Of a DNA stretch of 52,194 nt, positions 1 through 9,100 are shown piece by piece. This DNA is from Bacteroidia bacterium (GTDB lineage: Bacteria; Bacteroidota; Bacteroidia; CAIKAF01). The translations under genes and the position numbers were made by a program. The first letter of the stretch is position 1. Each line of letters opens with the position of its first letter. Under the pieces are notes generated by a model, which made no database searches, was not told the origin of the DNA, and worked only from the letters and a program-made list of their open reading frames with translations. Location: assembly GCA_016742095.1 (NCBI GenBank), contig JACVCJ010000025.1:1-52194 (forward strand), written 5' to 3'.

Positions 1-332
1 TCTATACTGCGTACTTCTGTAAACGAGGCCGAAAGCAGTACCAGTACAAAACCGAAAACGATCAGTATAAGATCCAGGAAAAAGTAGCGCGTCCACCAGC
101 GGAATACCTTCGGGTTCAGCCGGATGAAAAGACCGGCCAGGGCACAGATCACTACCGTGACCAATGCACACAGCAATGCCGATACCGGGTGAAAGAAGAT
201 CAGTCCGGCCAGCCCGTCGATGCCTCCTTCGGTATCAAAAATGGCCATGGTCATGTACAGGATCATGAGCGTAGCCATGGTAAGGGCCAGCTGTCCCATA
301 AACATCAGTATATGTATCACTTTACGCACCAT
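1..332 (-). CDS. Partial membrane protein, 3' end beyond window
   Basis: Reading leftwards from an ATG at 330-332, an open frame of 110 codons runs off the left edge. The visible product has three or more hydrophobic segments (about residues 8-30, 45-68 and 84-104) with short charged loops, so it is an inner-membrane protein. I do not recognise the family. It follows the DinB-like gene by 35 bases on the same strand and is probably the last visible member of the run that starts with tsaD. The start is preceded by no clear ribosome site, which is normal for Bacteroidota. Confidence 0.65.
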   Translation of the reverse strand, partial: MVRKVIHILMFMGQLALTMATLMILYMTMAIFDTEGGIDGLAGLIFFHPVSALLCALVTVVICALAGLFIRLNPKVFRWWTRYFFLDLILIVFGFVLVLLSASFTEVRSI

Positions 333-367
333 CGTTATTCCACAGACCGGGTATACCCCTGTTTTAT

Positions 368-904
368 TTATACGAAAGAACGGCTCTCCAGGTTTCGCAG
401 GGTAATGGCCTCGTGGTGCTGCACGTGGTACATGGTAAAGTACATCATTTCGCGCAGGGTAAGCTTTCCCAGCAGGGGATGCGGCAGTATGTACAGGTCG
501 AGCTGTGCTTCGGAATAACGTTGCAGGGCCCGGTCCAGCTTTTTTACGGCCCGCAGCATGTTCTTCTCTACCCGTGCTTTTTCGGCCAGCGTTACAGGCC
601 GCGGTTTAAAACGCTCCGAAGCAATGCCGCCTTCTTCCAGTTTGCGCTTGTATTTGGCCACCACTTCATCGTAACTCCGTGAAGGGCGGTGGGCCGTGCC
701 GAACTTGCGCTTCAGCACAAAACCGGGCAACAGGCGCAGCATGGTCAGCGGTTTTACCGAAAGGTAAATATGTTCCATCTGCTGGGCGGCCGTCCATTTA
801 CCTTCGGGAGCGTAGAGGTAATCGATATCACTGAGGCCACTGATGAAGCCTGCGAACTGCCGGTGCCGTTCGTCCAGCTGCATACGTATTTCTTCGCGGG
901 TCAT
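368..904 (-). CDS. DinB-like family protein
   Basis: 178 residues with the pattern of the DinB/YfiT-like four-helix superfamily: a conserved WTAAQQMEHI segment near residues 37-46 and a MYHVQHHE segment near residues 159-166. These supply the histidines that bind a divalent metal in characterised relatives. Members are metal-dependent proteins, some of them thiol transferases, but no specific reaction can be assigned here. The length is usual for the family. It lies 71 bases downstream of the enoyl-CoA isomerase gene on the same strand and is probably co-transcribed with it. Confidence 0.8.
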   Translation of the reverse strand: MTREEIRMQLDERHRQFAGFISGLSDIDYLYAPEGKWTAAQQMEHIYLSVKPLTMLRLLPGFVLKRKFGTAHRPSRSYDEVVAKYKRKLEEGGIASERFKPRPVTLAEKARVEKNMLRAVKKLDRALQRYSEAQLDLYILPHPLLGKLTLREMMYFTMYHVQHHEAITLRNLESRSFV

Positions 905-975
905 AAGCTTGTGTTATACCCAAATGTACAAAGAAAAAAGACGTACTGCGGGGTACGTCTCTGTATCGGTTCTTT

Positions 976-1734
976 TTATTTTTTGAGGGAAGCCACCAGT
1001 GCATTCAGCACGTTGCGGGCATCGGGGTCCTGCCAGTGATGCAGGGTAGGCCCGAAAAACTCGTCGTAATGCGTGGTGTATTTGTGTACCAGTCCGGCAC
1101 GCATATTGCGTTTGGTGAGCGCAAAGGTCTTGGGCTCGAATGTGGCCAGTTCCTTCAGTTTGGCCCAGGCTTTGTCAAACACTTCTTCCTGCGGACACAC
1201 TTCATCCACAAAACCGCTCTGCAGCGCTTCGGCAGGCAGCAACAATTTGCCCTGCAGCAGGAACTGGTAAGCGTTCTTCTGCCCTACCACGGCGGCATAC
1301 ATTTCGAAAATAGGCTGTGGCACGGCAATGCCTACGGGTACTTCGTTGAGCCCGATGCGAAATTTTCCGTCGGCCATATAGCGGAAATCGCAGGTAAGCG
1401 CTACAATAGCGCCACCGGCCGGACTGTGCCCGTTAACGGCCGCCACCAGCGGTTTACCGAAAGAAAGCATCGTGCCGATCATGGTCGCGAACGAGTGCCA
1501 GAACTCCTGGGAGGTCTTTTCGTCGTAGGCGGCTACTTCCAGCACGTCGAGCCCTGCCGAAAAGAAATTGCCCTTACCGGTAATAATGGCCCCGCGTACG
1601 GAACTGTCCTTATCGAGTTGTCTGAACGTTTCGGCCAGTTCGTCGATCATGGCCTTATTCAGTGCATTGGCCGTACCTCTGTCGAGCGTAACCACGGCCA
1701 GGTTGTCGCGGTGTTCTGTTTTTATGAATTCCAT
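976..1734 (-). CDS. Enoyl-CoA delta isomerase (crotonase fold)
   Basis: 252 residues of the crotonase superfamily. The stretch from residue 99 to 139 contains NGHSPAGG (the oxyanion hole), ALTCDFRYMAD and IGLNEVPVGIAVP. This matches mitochondrial delta3,delta2-enoyl-CoA isomerase (ECI1) more closely than hydratases. The catalytic Glu of the isomerase is at 131, while the second Glu used by hydratases, expected in the GGxxE position near 110, is Ile. It would shift double bonds of unsaturated acyl-CoAs for beta-oxidation. It starts 12 bases after the TonB-dependent receptor gene ends. The function is inferred from motifs only. Confidence 0.82.
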   Translation of the reverse strand: MEFIKTEHRDNLAVVTLDRGTANALNKAMIDELAETFRQLDKDSSVRGAIITGKGNFFSAGLDVLEVAAYDEKTSQEFWHSFATMIGTMLSFGKPLVAAVNGHSPAGGAIVALTCDFRYMADGKFRIGLNEVPVGIAVPQPIFEMYAAVVGQKNAYQFLLQGKLLLPAEALQSGFVDEVCPQEEVFDKAWAKLKELATFEPKTFALTKRNMRAGLVHKYTTHYDEFFGPTLHHWQDPDARNVLNALVASLKK

Positions 1735-1746
1735 ACCTTGTGTTGT

Positions 1747-4239
1747 CTACCAGTCTTCACCCCCGTTGTTGTTGATGTCGCCACCGCCGTCGCCGCCCTT
1801 GCGGCTTTTACGGCTGCTGAAGTCCTGTTTGCCGAACTTGTAGGTCAGCGACAGGTTCAGGATGCGGGTCTCACGCTTACGGCTGAAGGTGCTCACAAAT
1901 GTAGCATCTCCGCCATCAAGTGCAAAACGGCGGGTGTTAAATACGTCCTGCAGACTCAGGTTGATGGACAATTTCTTTTTCAGTACATCGGCTTTCAGAC
2001 CCAGGTCGAGGCCCTGTACCGGCTTCGGACGGCCCTGCGGGGTAGCCGGCGCCCACCAGAACCCATAGGTGGCCTGGGCTTCCATCCAGCTGGTAATTTT
2101 AAAGCCGGTGAGTATGCGGCCCATACCCCCGATGCTCCAGTTACGCAGTCCCGCACCGAAATTGGTACCGTTGATCTGGTAATAGTACAGGTTGGCATTG
2201 GGCATCATGTACCACCATTTAAAGAACTCCATACGCGCCGTGAGCTCAAAACCCGCCGAGTGCGACTCGTTGAAGTTCTGGAACGAGGTAATACTTACCC
2301 CGTCGGAATTCACCGTACGGTAACGGCTGATCACATTGGTGGTGTAGCGGTAGTAAATGGTAGGTGAAATAGAATATTTTTTGCCGCCGTAGGAGTACGA
2401 GAACTCGAAACTGTTGGTGTACTCCGGGTTCAGCATGGGGTTACCCGTTTGCAGGTTCAGCGGGTCAGAATAACTGGTGAACGTATTCAGCTGGCGAAAG
2501 CCCGGACGGGATATACGGCGCGAATAATTGAGCTTGATATCGTTCTTGTCGTTGAATTTGTAGGAAAGGAACACACTCGGGAACCAGCTGAAATAATTGC
2601 GGGAGTTCTTGGACTGTGTAGTTACCAGGTCGGTATTGATAAGGGTTTCCTCCACACGCATCCCCAGTTTATAACCAAATTTATTGTACGATTTGGCCAT
2701 CTGTGCATAGGCGCCGTATACCTGCTCGTGGTATACAAAGCGGTTGGTGAGGTATGAATTTACGATATATTCGCCCGTCAGCGGATCGTAATTAAAATTG
2801 GTAAAATCGTTGTCATTATGACGTGCGGTGTATTTTACACCGGTTTCCAGTGAATAATTCTTTTTAAAGGGATGCGCATAGTCTATACTGGCCACAAAAT
2901 TACTGTTTTGCGACAGGTTTTCGGTACGCTGCCGCTGGTAATAACGCACCGAATTATTGTTAAGCCAGTCGAGGTAGGCGTTCAGGAAGGCTTCTTTCTC
3001 GTTCTCGTTATTACCGTTGAAGGTTGCGTCGATCGTGAGTTCCTGGTTGGCTTTCTTAAACTGGTGTTTGTAGTTTACATTCAGGTCGTAGTTATAGCGG
3101 ACCTGGTTCTGGGTGCTGGTACGGTACCATTCATTGGTCTGCACCAGGGATGAATCGTAAAAAGAGTAGAACGTTGCGTCCACGCTGTTGCCCGGGTTAT
3201 AGCCGAAACCACCGGAAATGCCCAGGGTATTGCGCGGGTTGATGTAAATGTCCATACCCAGGCGGCCCATGTGGTTCATCCGTTTGTTGAGGCCTTCACT
3301 GCGGGTATTCTGCTGGTACAGGGAATCTACGAGGTAACTGGTACGATAGCTGGTACCGTTGTTAAAGGTATTGTTACGGCGGAAGGAATAGTTACCGAAA
3401 ATATTAAAGCGTTTGTTGCGGTAGCTGAGATTGGCGGCGGCGTTGTATTTACCGCGGGTACCGGCGCCCAGCGTTACGCTGCCCGTCATACCCAGTATCT
3501 TGTTCTTTTTCAGCACCACGTTAATGATACCGGCCTGTCCGTCGGCATCGTACTTGGCATTGGGATTGGTAATTACTTCGATGCGCTCGATGGAAGAGGC
3601 CGGGATACTTTCCAGGATGGCCTGGCGGCTGCCGCCCGTAATACCCGAAGGCCGTCCGTCTACCAGTACGGTAACCCCTTCGGAACCGCGCAGGCTCAGG
3701 TTACCGTCGATGTCCACATTCACCGAAGGTATCTGGTTCAGGATGTCTACGGCCGAACCACCGCTGGTAGACAGCAGTTTTTCTGTATTATACACACGTT
3801 TATCGATCTCGTTCACCACCATGGGTGCATCGGCCACGATCTCCGCCCCTTTCAGGTTCTGGGACGACGGCTTCAGCAACACGGTGCCCAGGTCTTCGAG
3901 AGGCTCTTCGGCCGTGATACGCAGGGTATCGGTCTGGTACATGGTATAGCCCAGGAAGGTAATTTTTACCACGTAATTACCGGGAGCCAGGTTCTCGATC
4001 AGGAAAGACCCGTCGGTACCGGTGGTAGTACCGCCGGCCAGCCTGGTAAGACCGGGTTTGATAAGGGATACCGAAGCATATTCGACCGCCTTTTTGGTAG
4101 AGGCGTCCTTTACTTTACCGAATACCTTACCGGGACCCGATGCGGACGGATGTTCGCCCGGGACCTGGGCCAGGACGGTCAGGGAAAAAAAACACAGAAG
4201 TGCGCTCAGAATAATTCCTCTCATGGAGTAAATGTGCAT
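1747..4239 (-). CDS. TonB-dependent outer-membrane receptor
   Basis: 830 residues. A signal peptide (hydrophobic core near residues 8-22, cleavage after LAQ) is followed by a carboxypeptidase-regulatory-like beta domain (about 36-125), a plug domain (about 130-245, including LRGSEGVTVLVDGRPSG and IEVITNPNAKYD) and a long beta-barrel of the outer membrane beta-barrel family 3 type. The tail is Gly/Asp/Asn-rich and ends GGEDW. It is likely to import or bind a large ligand at the outer membrane, using TonB energy. No SusD partner is adjacent, so it is not a canonical SusCD pair. An ATG at 4224 would give a tighter signal peptide beginning MRGII and may be the true start. Confidence 0.85.
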   Translation of the reverse strand: MHIYSMRGIILSALLCFFSLTVLAQVPGEHPSASGPGKVFGKVKDASTKKAVEYASVSLIKPGLTRLAGGTTTGTDGSFLIENLAPGNYVVKITFLGYTMYQTDTLRITAEEPLEDLGTVLLKPSSQNLKGAEIVADAPMVVNEIDKRVYNTEKLLSTSGGSAVDILNQIPSVNVDIDGNLSLRGSEGVTVLVDGRPSGITGGSRQAILESIPASSIERIEVITNPNAKYDADGQAGIINVVLKKNKILGMTGSVTLGAGTRGKYNAAANLSYRNKRFNIFGNYSFRRNNTFNNGTSYRTSYLVDSLYQQNTRSEGLNKRMNHMGRLGMDIYINPRNTLGISGGFGYNPGNSVDATFYSFYDSSLVQTNEWYRTSTQNQVRYNYDLNVNYKHQFKKANQELTIDATFNGNNENEKEAFLNAYLDWLNNNSVRYYQRQRTENLSQNSNFVASIDYAHPFKKNYSLETGVKYTARHNDNDFTNFNYDPLTGEYIVNSYLTNRFVYHEQVYGAYAQMAKSYNKFGYKLGMRVEETLINTDLVTTQSKNSRNYFSWFPSVFLSYKFNDKNDIKLNYSRRISRPGFRQLNTFTSYSDPLNLQTGNPMLNPEYTNSFEFSYSYGGKKYSISPTIYYRYTTNVISRYRTVNSDGVSITSFQNFNESHSAGFELTARMEFFKWWYMMPNANLYYYQINGTNFGAGLRNWSIGGMGRILTGFKITSWMEAQATYGFWWAPATPQGRPKPVQGLDLGLKADVLKKKLSINLSLQDVFNTRRFALDGGDATFVSTFSRKRETRILNLSLTYKFGKQDFSSRKSRKGGDGGGDINNNGGEDW

Positions 4240-4248
4240 AATTGTTTG

Positions 4249-5139
4249 TCAGAATATCTGTTGGACAAGGGTTTTTAACAAAGGTTTAATAAAGACGGCA
4301 GAAATAATTACGGCGGCCCCGATAAAGAATGGAAGTCCGAGATCCTCCGCCTCGTTAAAGATCAGCGCGGCCATGATAATGCCGTACACCGGCTCCATAT
4401 TTACATACAGGTTCGATTTAAAGGCGCTGATGTACTTCAGGCAGTGCAGGGCCAGCACAAAGGTAAGCGCCGTGCATACCACCGAAAGGATAATGAGCCA
4501 GAGCCAGTCGGCAGGTTTCGGGTACAATACTTCGGGCAGGCTTTCCGGCGATTCGAACACGGGCAGCAGCAGGCTCAGGAACAGGAAACCGAAGCCCAGT
4601 TCCACGGCAGTGGCAGCCCTGGCGTCGAAACCCGTGGCGTATTTCTTGTTGAGCGTAGAGAACAGGGCGGCCAGGAAAGCAGCCAGGATACCTACACTGA
4701 AGGCGGCGGGGTCGATGGCGGAATCGGCATAGATAAAGCGCACCCCGGTAAATACCATGAGCCCGAGAAAGATATTGATCCAGTCGAAACGCGTACGTGT
4801 GATGAGCGGTTCCAGGATGGCTGCAAAGAACGAGCCCGTGGCCAGCGCCGAAAGGGCCACCGAAGCACTGTCGGCCATTTTGATGCTGCCGTAGAAACAG
4901 ACCCAGTGCAGGGCCGTGAGTATGCCTATAATGGCCAGGTGCAGTACCTGCCGGCGTTTAAAGGCGCGGATATGCTTCCACACGCCGGGTATACACATCA
5001 GGGTGAACACGGTGATCCAGAGGCGGTGCCACACCAGCACAGGCCCCGAAAGAGATATGAGCTTACCGAGTATGGCCGTGAATCCCCACAGCAATACTAC
5101 AAAATGCATCTGCAGATCGGCTGAACGTTCCTGTTTCAT
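4249..5139 (-). CDS. EamA/DMT-family membrane transporter
   Basis: 296 residues with about ten predicted transmembrane segments in two homologous halves, typical of the drug/metabolite transporter superfamily. The second half carries the recognisable NLYVNMEPVYGIIMAALIFNE stretch, where a conserved P-x-x sits in the ninth helix. EamA proteins export or exchange small metabolites, and the substrate cannot be told. It begins 2 bases after the stop of tsaD and ends 9 bases before the receptor start, so it is almost certainly in the tsaD transcript. Confidence 0.85.
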   Translation of the reverse strand: MKQERSADLQMHFVVLLWGFTAILGKLISLSGPVLVWHRLWITVFTLMCIPGVWKHIRAFKRRQVLHLAIIGILTALHWVCFYGSIKMADSASVALSALATGSFFAAILEPLITRTRFDWINIFLGLMVFTGVRFIYADSAIDPAAFSVGILAAFLAALFSTLNKKYATGFDARAATAVELGFGFLFLSLLLPVFESPESLPEVLYPKPADWLWLIILSVVCTALTFVLALHCLKYISAFKSNLYVNMEPVYGIIMAALIFNEAEDLGLPFFIGAAVIISAVFIKPLLKTLVQQIF

Positions 5140-5141
5140 GT

Positions 5142-6173
5142 TTACATCTCCATGCGGGCCATGGCCATTATATTCTGACTGCTGAAATCTCCCGCCAGGT
5201 ACTTAAAATGCCCGCTGACGGCGATCATGGCCGCGTTGTCGGTACAATAGGCAAAAGGCGGTATATGGGCACAGCAGCCCTGTTGTTCTGCCAGTTCTGC
5301 AAAACGGCGCCGTACTTCCGAATTGGCCGATACACCACCGGCCAGGGCTATATCTTTCACACGGTGGACGTTCAGTACCTGCTGCAGTTTATCCATCAGT
5401 ATCTCCGTAATAGTGAACTGGATGGATGCACAGAGGTCGTTCAGGTGCTTCGTAATAAAATCGGGGTCCTCTTTCTGCCATTTCTGCAGGGAATACAGCA
5501 CGGAGGTCTTAAAACCGCTGAAACTGTAATCATACCCTTTGATGGACGGGCGCGCAAAACGGAACGCCTGCGGGTTACCCTGCTGCGCCAGTTTATCTAC
5601 CAGAGGCCCTCCGGGGTAAGGCAGGCCCAGTATTTTGGCCGTTTTATCGAAGGCTTCGCCGGCGGCATCGTCGATGGTCCCGCCCAGCACCTCGAAACGG
5701 TCGAAGGCATGTACTTTTACGATCTGGGTATGTCCGCCGCTTACCGTAAGGCAGATAAAGGGAAACTCCGGCGGATCATATTCCGTGCCGGGCGTTTTGA
5801 TAAAGTGCGCCAGTATATGCGCCTGCATGTGGTGCACCTCGATGAGCGGACAATGCAGGGCCAGGGCCAGCGACTTGGCAAAGGACACGCCCACCATCAG
5901 CGAGCCGGGCAAACCGGGGCCGCGCGTAAAAGCCACTGCGGATATACTTTGTTTTGTTATTTTTGCGTTCTTGATGGCAGCATCTACAACCGGAATAATG
6001 CGGGCTTCATGTGCACGCGAGGCCAGTTCGGGTACCACCCCGCCCCAGGCTTTGTGCACATCCTGTGTGTACGTAACATTTGAGAGCAGTTCTCCGTTTA
6101 ATAATACGGCGGCTCCTGTATCGTCACACGAACTTTCTATTCCCAGGATGATGATGTCTGAATTTTGATCCAT
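5142..6173 (-). CDS. tsaD: tRNA N6-threonylcarbamoyladenosine transferase TsaD
   Basis: 343 residues from the ATG at 6171-6173. TsaD transfers the threonylcarbamoyl group to A37 of ANN-decoding tRNAs together with TsaB and TsaE. The ASKHA signature begins GIESSCDDTGAAV (11-23). The metal ligands are the HHMQAH histidines at 115 and 119 and the Asp in YCTDNAAM near the C-terminus. VPELASRAH is at 47-55. An open frame continues upstream of this ATG, but it reads through the opposite-strand gene and has no family similarity, so the family length fixes the start. It is head-to-head with the tamB-like gene, with only one base between the two starts. Confidence 0.95.
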   Translation of the reverse strand: MDQNSDIIILGIESSCDDTGAAVLLNGELLSNVTYTQDVHKAWGGVVPELASRAHEARIIPVVDAAIKNAKITKQSISAVAFTRGPGLPGSLMVGVSFAKSLALALHCPLIEVHHMQAHILAHFIKTPGTEYDPPEFPFICLTVSGGHTQIVKVHAFDRFEVLGGTIDDAAGEAFDKTAKILGLPYPGGPLVDKLAQQGNPQAFRFARPSIKGYDYSFSGFKTSVLYSLQKWQKEDPDFITKHLNDLCASIQFTITEILMDKLQQVLNVHRVKDIALAGGVSANSEVRRRFAELAEQQGCCAHIPPFAYCTDNAAMIAVSGHFKYLAGDFSSQNIMAMARMEM

Positions 6174-6174
6174 T

Positions 6175-9100
6175 TTGCAAAACGAGCACAAAAATACAGG
6201 AAAAGAAGAAACGAAAGCGCCCCGCCGACAAAGCCGCGCTAAAAAGTTCTTTAAATGGACCTTCCGGATCCTGCTGTCTTTTTTTGTTTTGCTGACTGTG
6301 ACCGCCCTGCTGCTGCGTATGCCCGCCGTACAGACCTTCCTGGCACAGAAACTGGCCGGGTACTTCAGCGATAAATGGGGCGTGGAAATGCATATCGACA
6401 AAGTGGAAATTAAATTTTTCTCCTCCGTCGAGCTCAAAGGTCTCACCATCGGCGACCATCACCAGGACACCCTGCTGCGTGCCGGCAGCCTGGAAGCCGG
6501 GATCGATTATTTCCGCATCCGGCAGAATGCCCTGTCCATTTCGCACGTGTACCTGGACGACGCCCTGTTCCGCCTGCACAAATACCCCAACGAAAAAGGC
6601 ATGAACCTCGACTGGTTCATCAAAAAGTTCAAGAGCGATAAGCCCAAAGACACCACGGCCAGTAAGCCCTTTCATTTTCTTATCCGCAATATCCGCTTCC
6701 GGAACGTGGCCTTTAACCTCATCGACGAGACCACCGATTCGCTGCCCGCACGTTTCCAGGCCAATAACATACGCACCCTGGTAAGCCAGGGCGATTTCAC
6801 CAATTTCCGCATCGCGAAAGACAGTATCATCTTCCGCATCGACCAGCTGCAGGCCCGCGATCATGCCGGGGTAGGCTTTGCCGATTTCAAGGGCGATTTC
6901 TGCATCAGTTCCAGCTGCCTTATGTTCGAGAACACGGCCTTCAAAACGCTCTCGGGCAGTGCCGTGAACGGCGATATACGCATGCTGTACAGTTCCTGGA
7001 GCAGTTACAGCCAGTTTATGGACAGCGTGCGCTTCGACTGTAAACTGACCAATACCACCCTGTATACCAAAGACATCGGTTATTTCGCCGGCAACCTCGA
7101 AGGGCTGGACATGGTGGCCGAGATCTCCACGCGGGCCAAAGGACCGGTATCGAACCTGCGCCTGCGCGACCTGGACATACGCACCGGCAATAACACCCGC
7201 ATACAAAGCGATATTGAAATGCGCGGACTGCCAAACATCAACGAAACCTTTTTTAACCTGGAGGCACAGAACATACAGACCACCATTGCCGACCTGGAAA
7301 GTTTTCCCATGCCGCCTTTCGGCAGCAGCAAACGCCTGGCGCTGCCCGAACAGGTACGTAACCTGCAACACATTGCCTTTACGGGGACCTTCACCGGTTT
7401 TTACAACGATTTTGTGTCCTACGGTAAATTTACGACGGGAGCGGGCACCCTGTTCACCGACCTGAAACTGAGCGGCGATACCGCGTTCGACAACCCACAC
7501 TACTCGGGCCGTCTGCGCAGCGAAGGTATTAACCTGGCCACCATACTGGGCACAGACGTACTGGGCCCGACCGTATTCGACCTCAACATCAAAGGCCATT
7601 CTTTCGATCCCAAAGAAATGGAACTGGCCTTCGACGGGGATATACGCAAGTTCACCCTCAATGGTTATACCTATTCCGATATCAATACCCGCACCGAATT
7701 TGTAAAAAACACCATCGACGGGCTCATTACCATACGCGACCCCCATGTACAGCTGGACGCCCAGGCTTATGTAGACCTGCGCGAAAAACAGCCGCATTAC
7801 ATCGCCAATGTACGTATACAGGAGTGGGACCTGCTCCGGACCAATATCTACAAAGATACCCTTACCCTGGCCAAAGCCCGCCTCGACGGCGATATACAGG
7901 GCTCGAACATCGACAATATGGTAGGCTGGCTGCGCGCCGACAGCATTTATTTCTTTAAGGAAGACAAGGGCTATTCCCTGAGCAGCCTGCAGGTAAATGC
8001 CGATACCATTGAGACCACGCGTACCTTCAGCATAAACTCCGATTACATCGACGCCCACCTGGCCGGTCACTTTAAGTTTGTACCGCTGTACAACAACATC
8101 CTGATGAATATAACGCGTTACCTGCCCTCGCTGCATATTCCCTACGATCCCAAGCTGGCTGCCACCGACGAGGCCATCGCCTTTGACATACAGTTCAAGA
8201 ACATTAAACCCATTACCGAAGTTTTTGTGCCGGCCTTTTACATGGAAGAAAATTCCGAAATAAACGGTATTTACCGCACCAACGGAGGTACGGTAGATAT
8301 GGTGGCCAATTCGGGCGGCGTGGGCTATGGTAATATCCGCCTAGTGGACTGGACCCTGAGCCTCGATAACAACGAACGCGAGATCGAGGTAAATACCCGG
8401 GCCGAACGCTTTCATATTTCCGACAGCACCTATTTTTCAGGCGTACGTCTTATTTCAGAGGCCTATACCGATTCGGTAACAATCACCCTCGACTGGCTGG
8501 GCGATTCCTACAATATTACCCGCGGTTTCTTTAAAGTAGGCACCCTGCTCGGCGCCGACAGCACCTATACCCTTACCGTGTTCCCTTCTTATTTTGCCCT
8601 GCAGGAAATGGAATATCGCCTGCGTACGGCCAGTTCCGTGGTATACAATACGGAGGGTATCCTGTTCGAAAAAATGGACTTCCGGGCCAGTAACGGACAG
8701 GTGTTCAGCATCGGGGGCAAGGCGGGCAAAAACTCAGACGATATACTCTCGCTGCATATCACACGCTTCCCGCTGGCCTTTGCCAATCGTTTCATCGGTT
8801 CGGAGGGCAGTACCGACCTGCGCGGGTACATCAGCGGCGATATCGGTGCCCACCGGCTTATGGCGCAGCCCTTCTTCGAGGCCGATCTCAGCGGCGACTC
8901 ACTTTACCTCAACAACAATGCCCTGGGTACGCTCCGGCTCAAGAGCGAATACGATATCGAACAGGAAATGCTCGCCATCAATTCCACGCTCAGTTACAAC
9001 AACCGCTACTCTCTTTCGGTGAACAACGGTAAGTTCTACCCGCTGCGCAAAAGCAACCAGTTCGATATTCCCCTCAGCCTCGACGATTTCAATATCGGTG

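Noticed and set aside
1036-2367. 443-codon plus-strand frame opposite the isomerase and receptor genes
   Set aside because: It spans two well-supported genes on the other strand and shows no domain; it is a shadow frame of GC-rich coding DNA.
1747-4239. SusC/SusD-type glycan uptake pair
   Set aside because: The receptor has no SusD gene or glycoside hydrolase beside it; neighbours are an exporter and an isomerase.
6124-8136. Long minus-strand open frame opposite the tamB-like gene
   Set aside because: Composition mirrors the true gene in another frame, it lacks any motif, and tsaD ends its family match at 6173.
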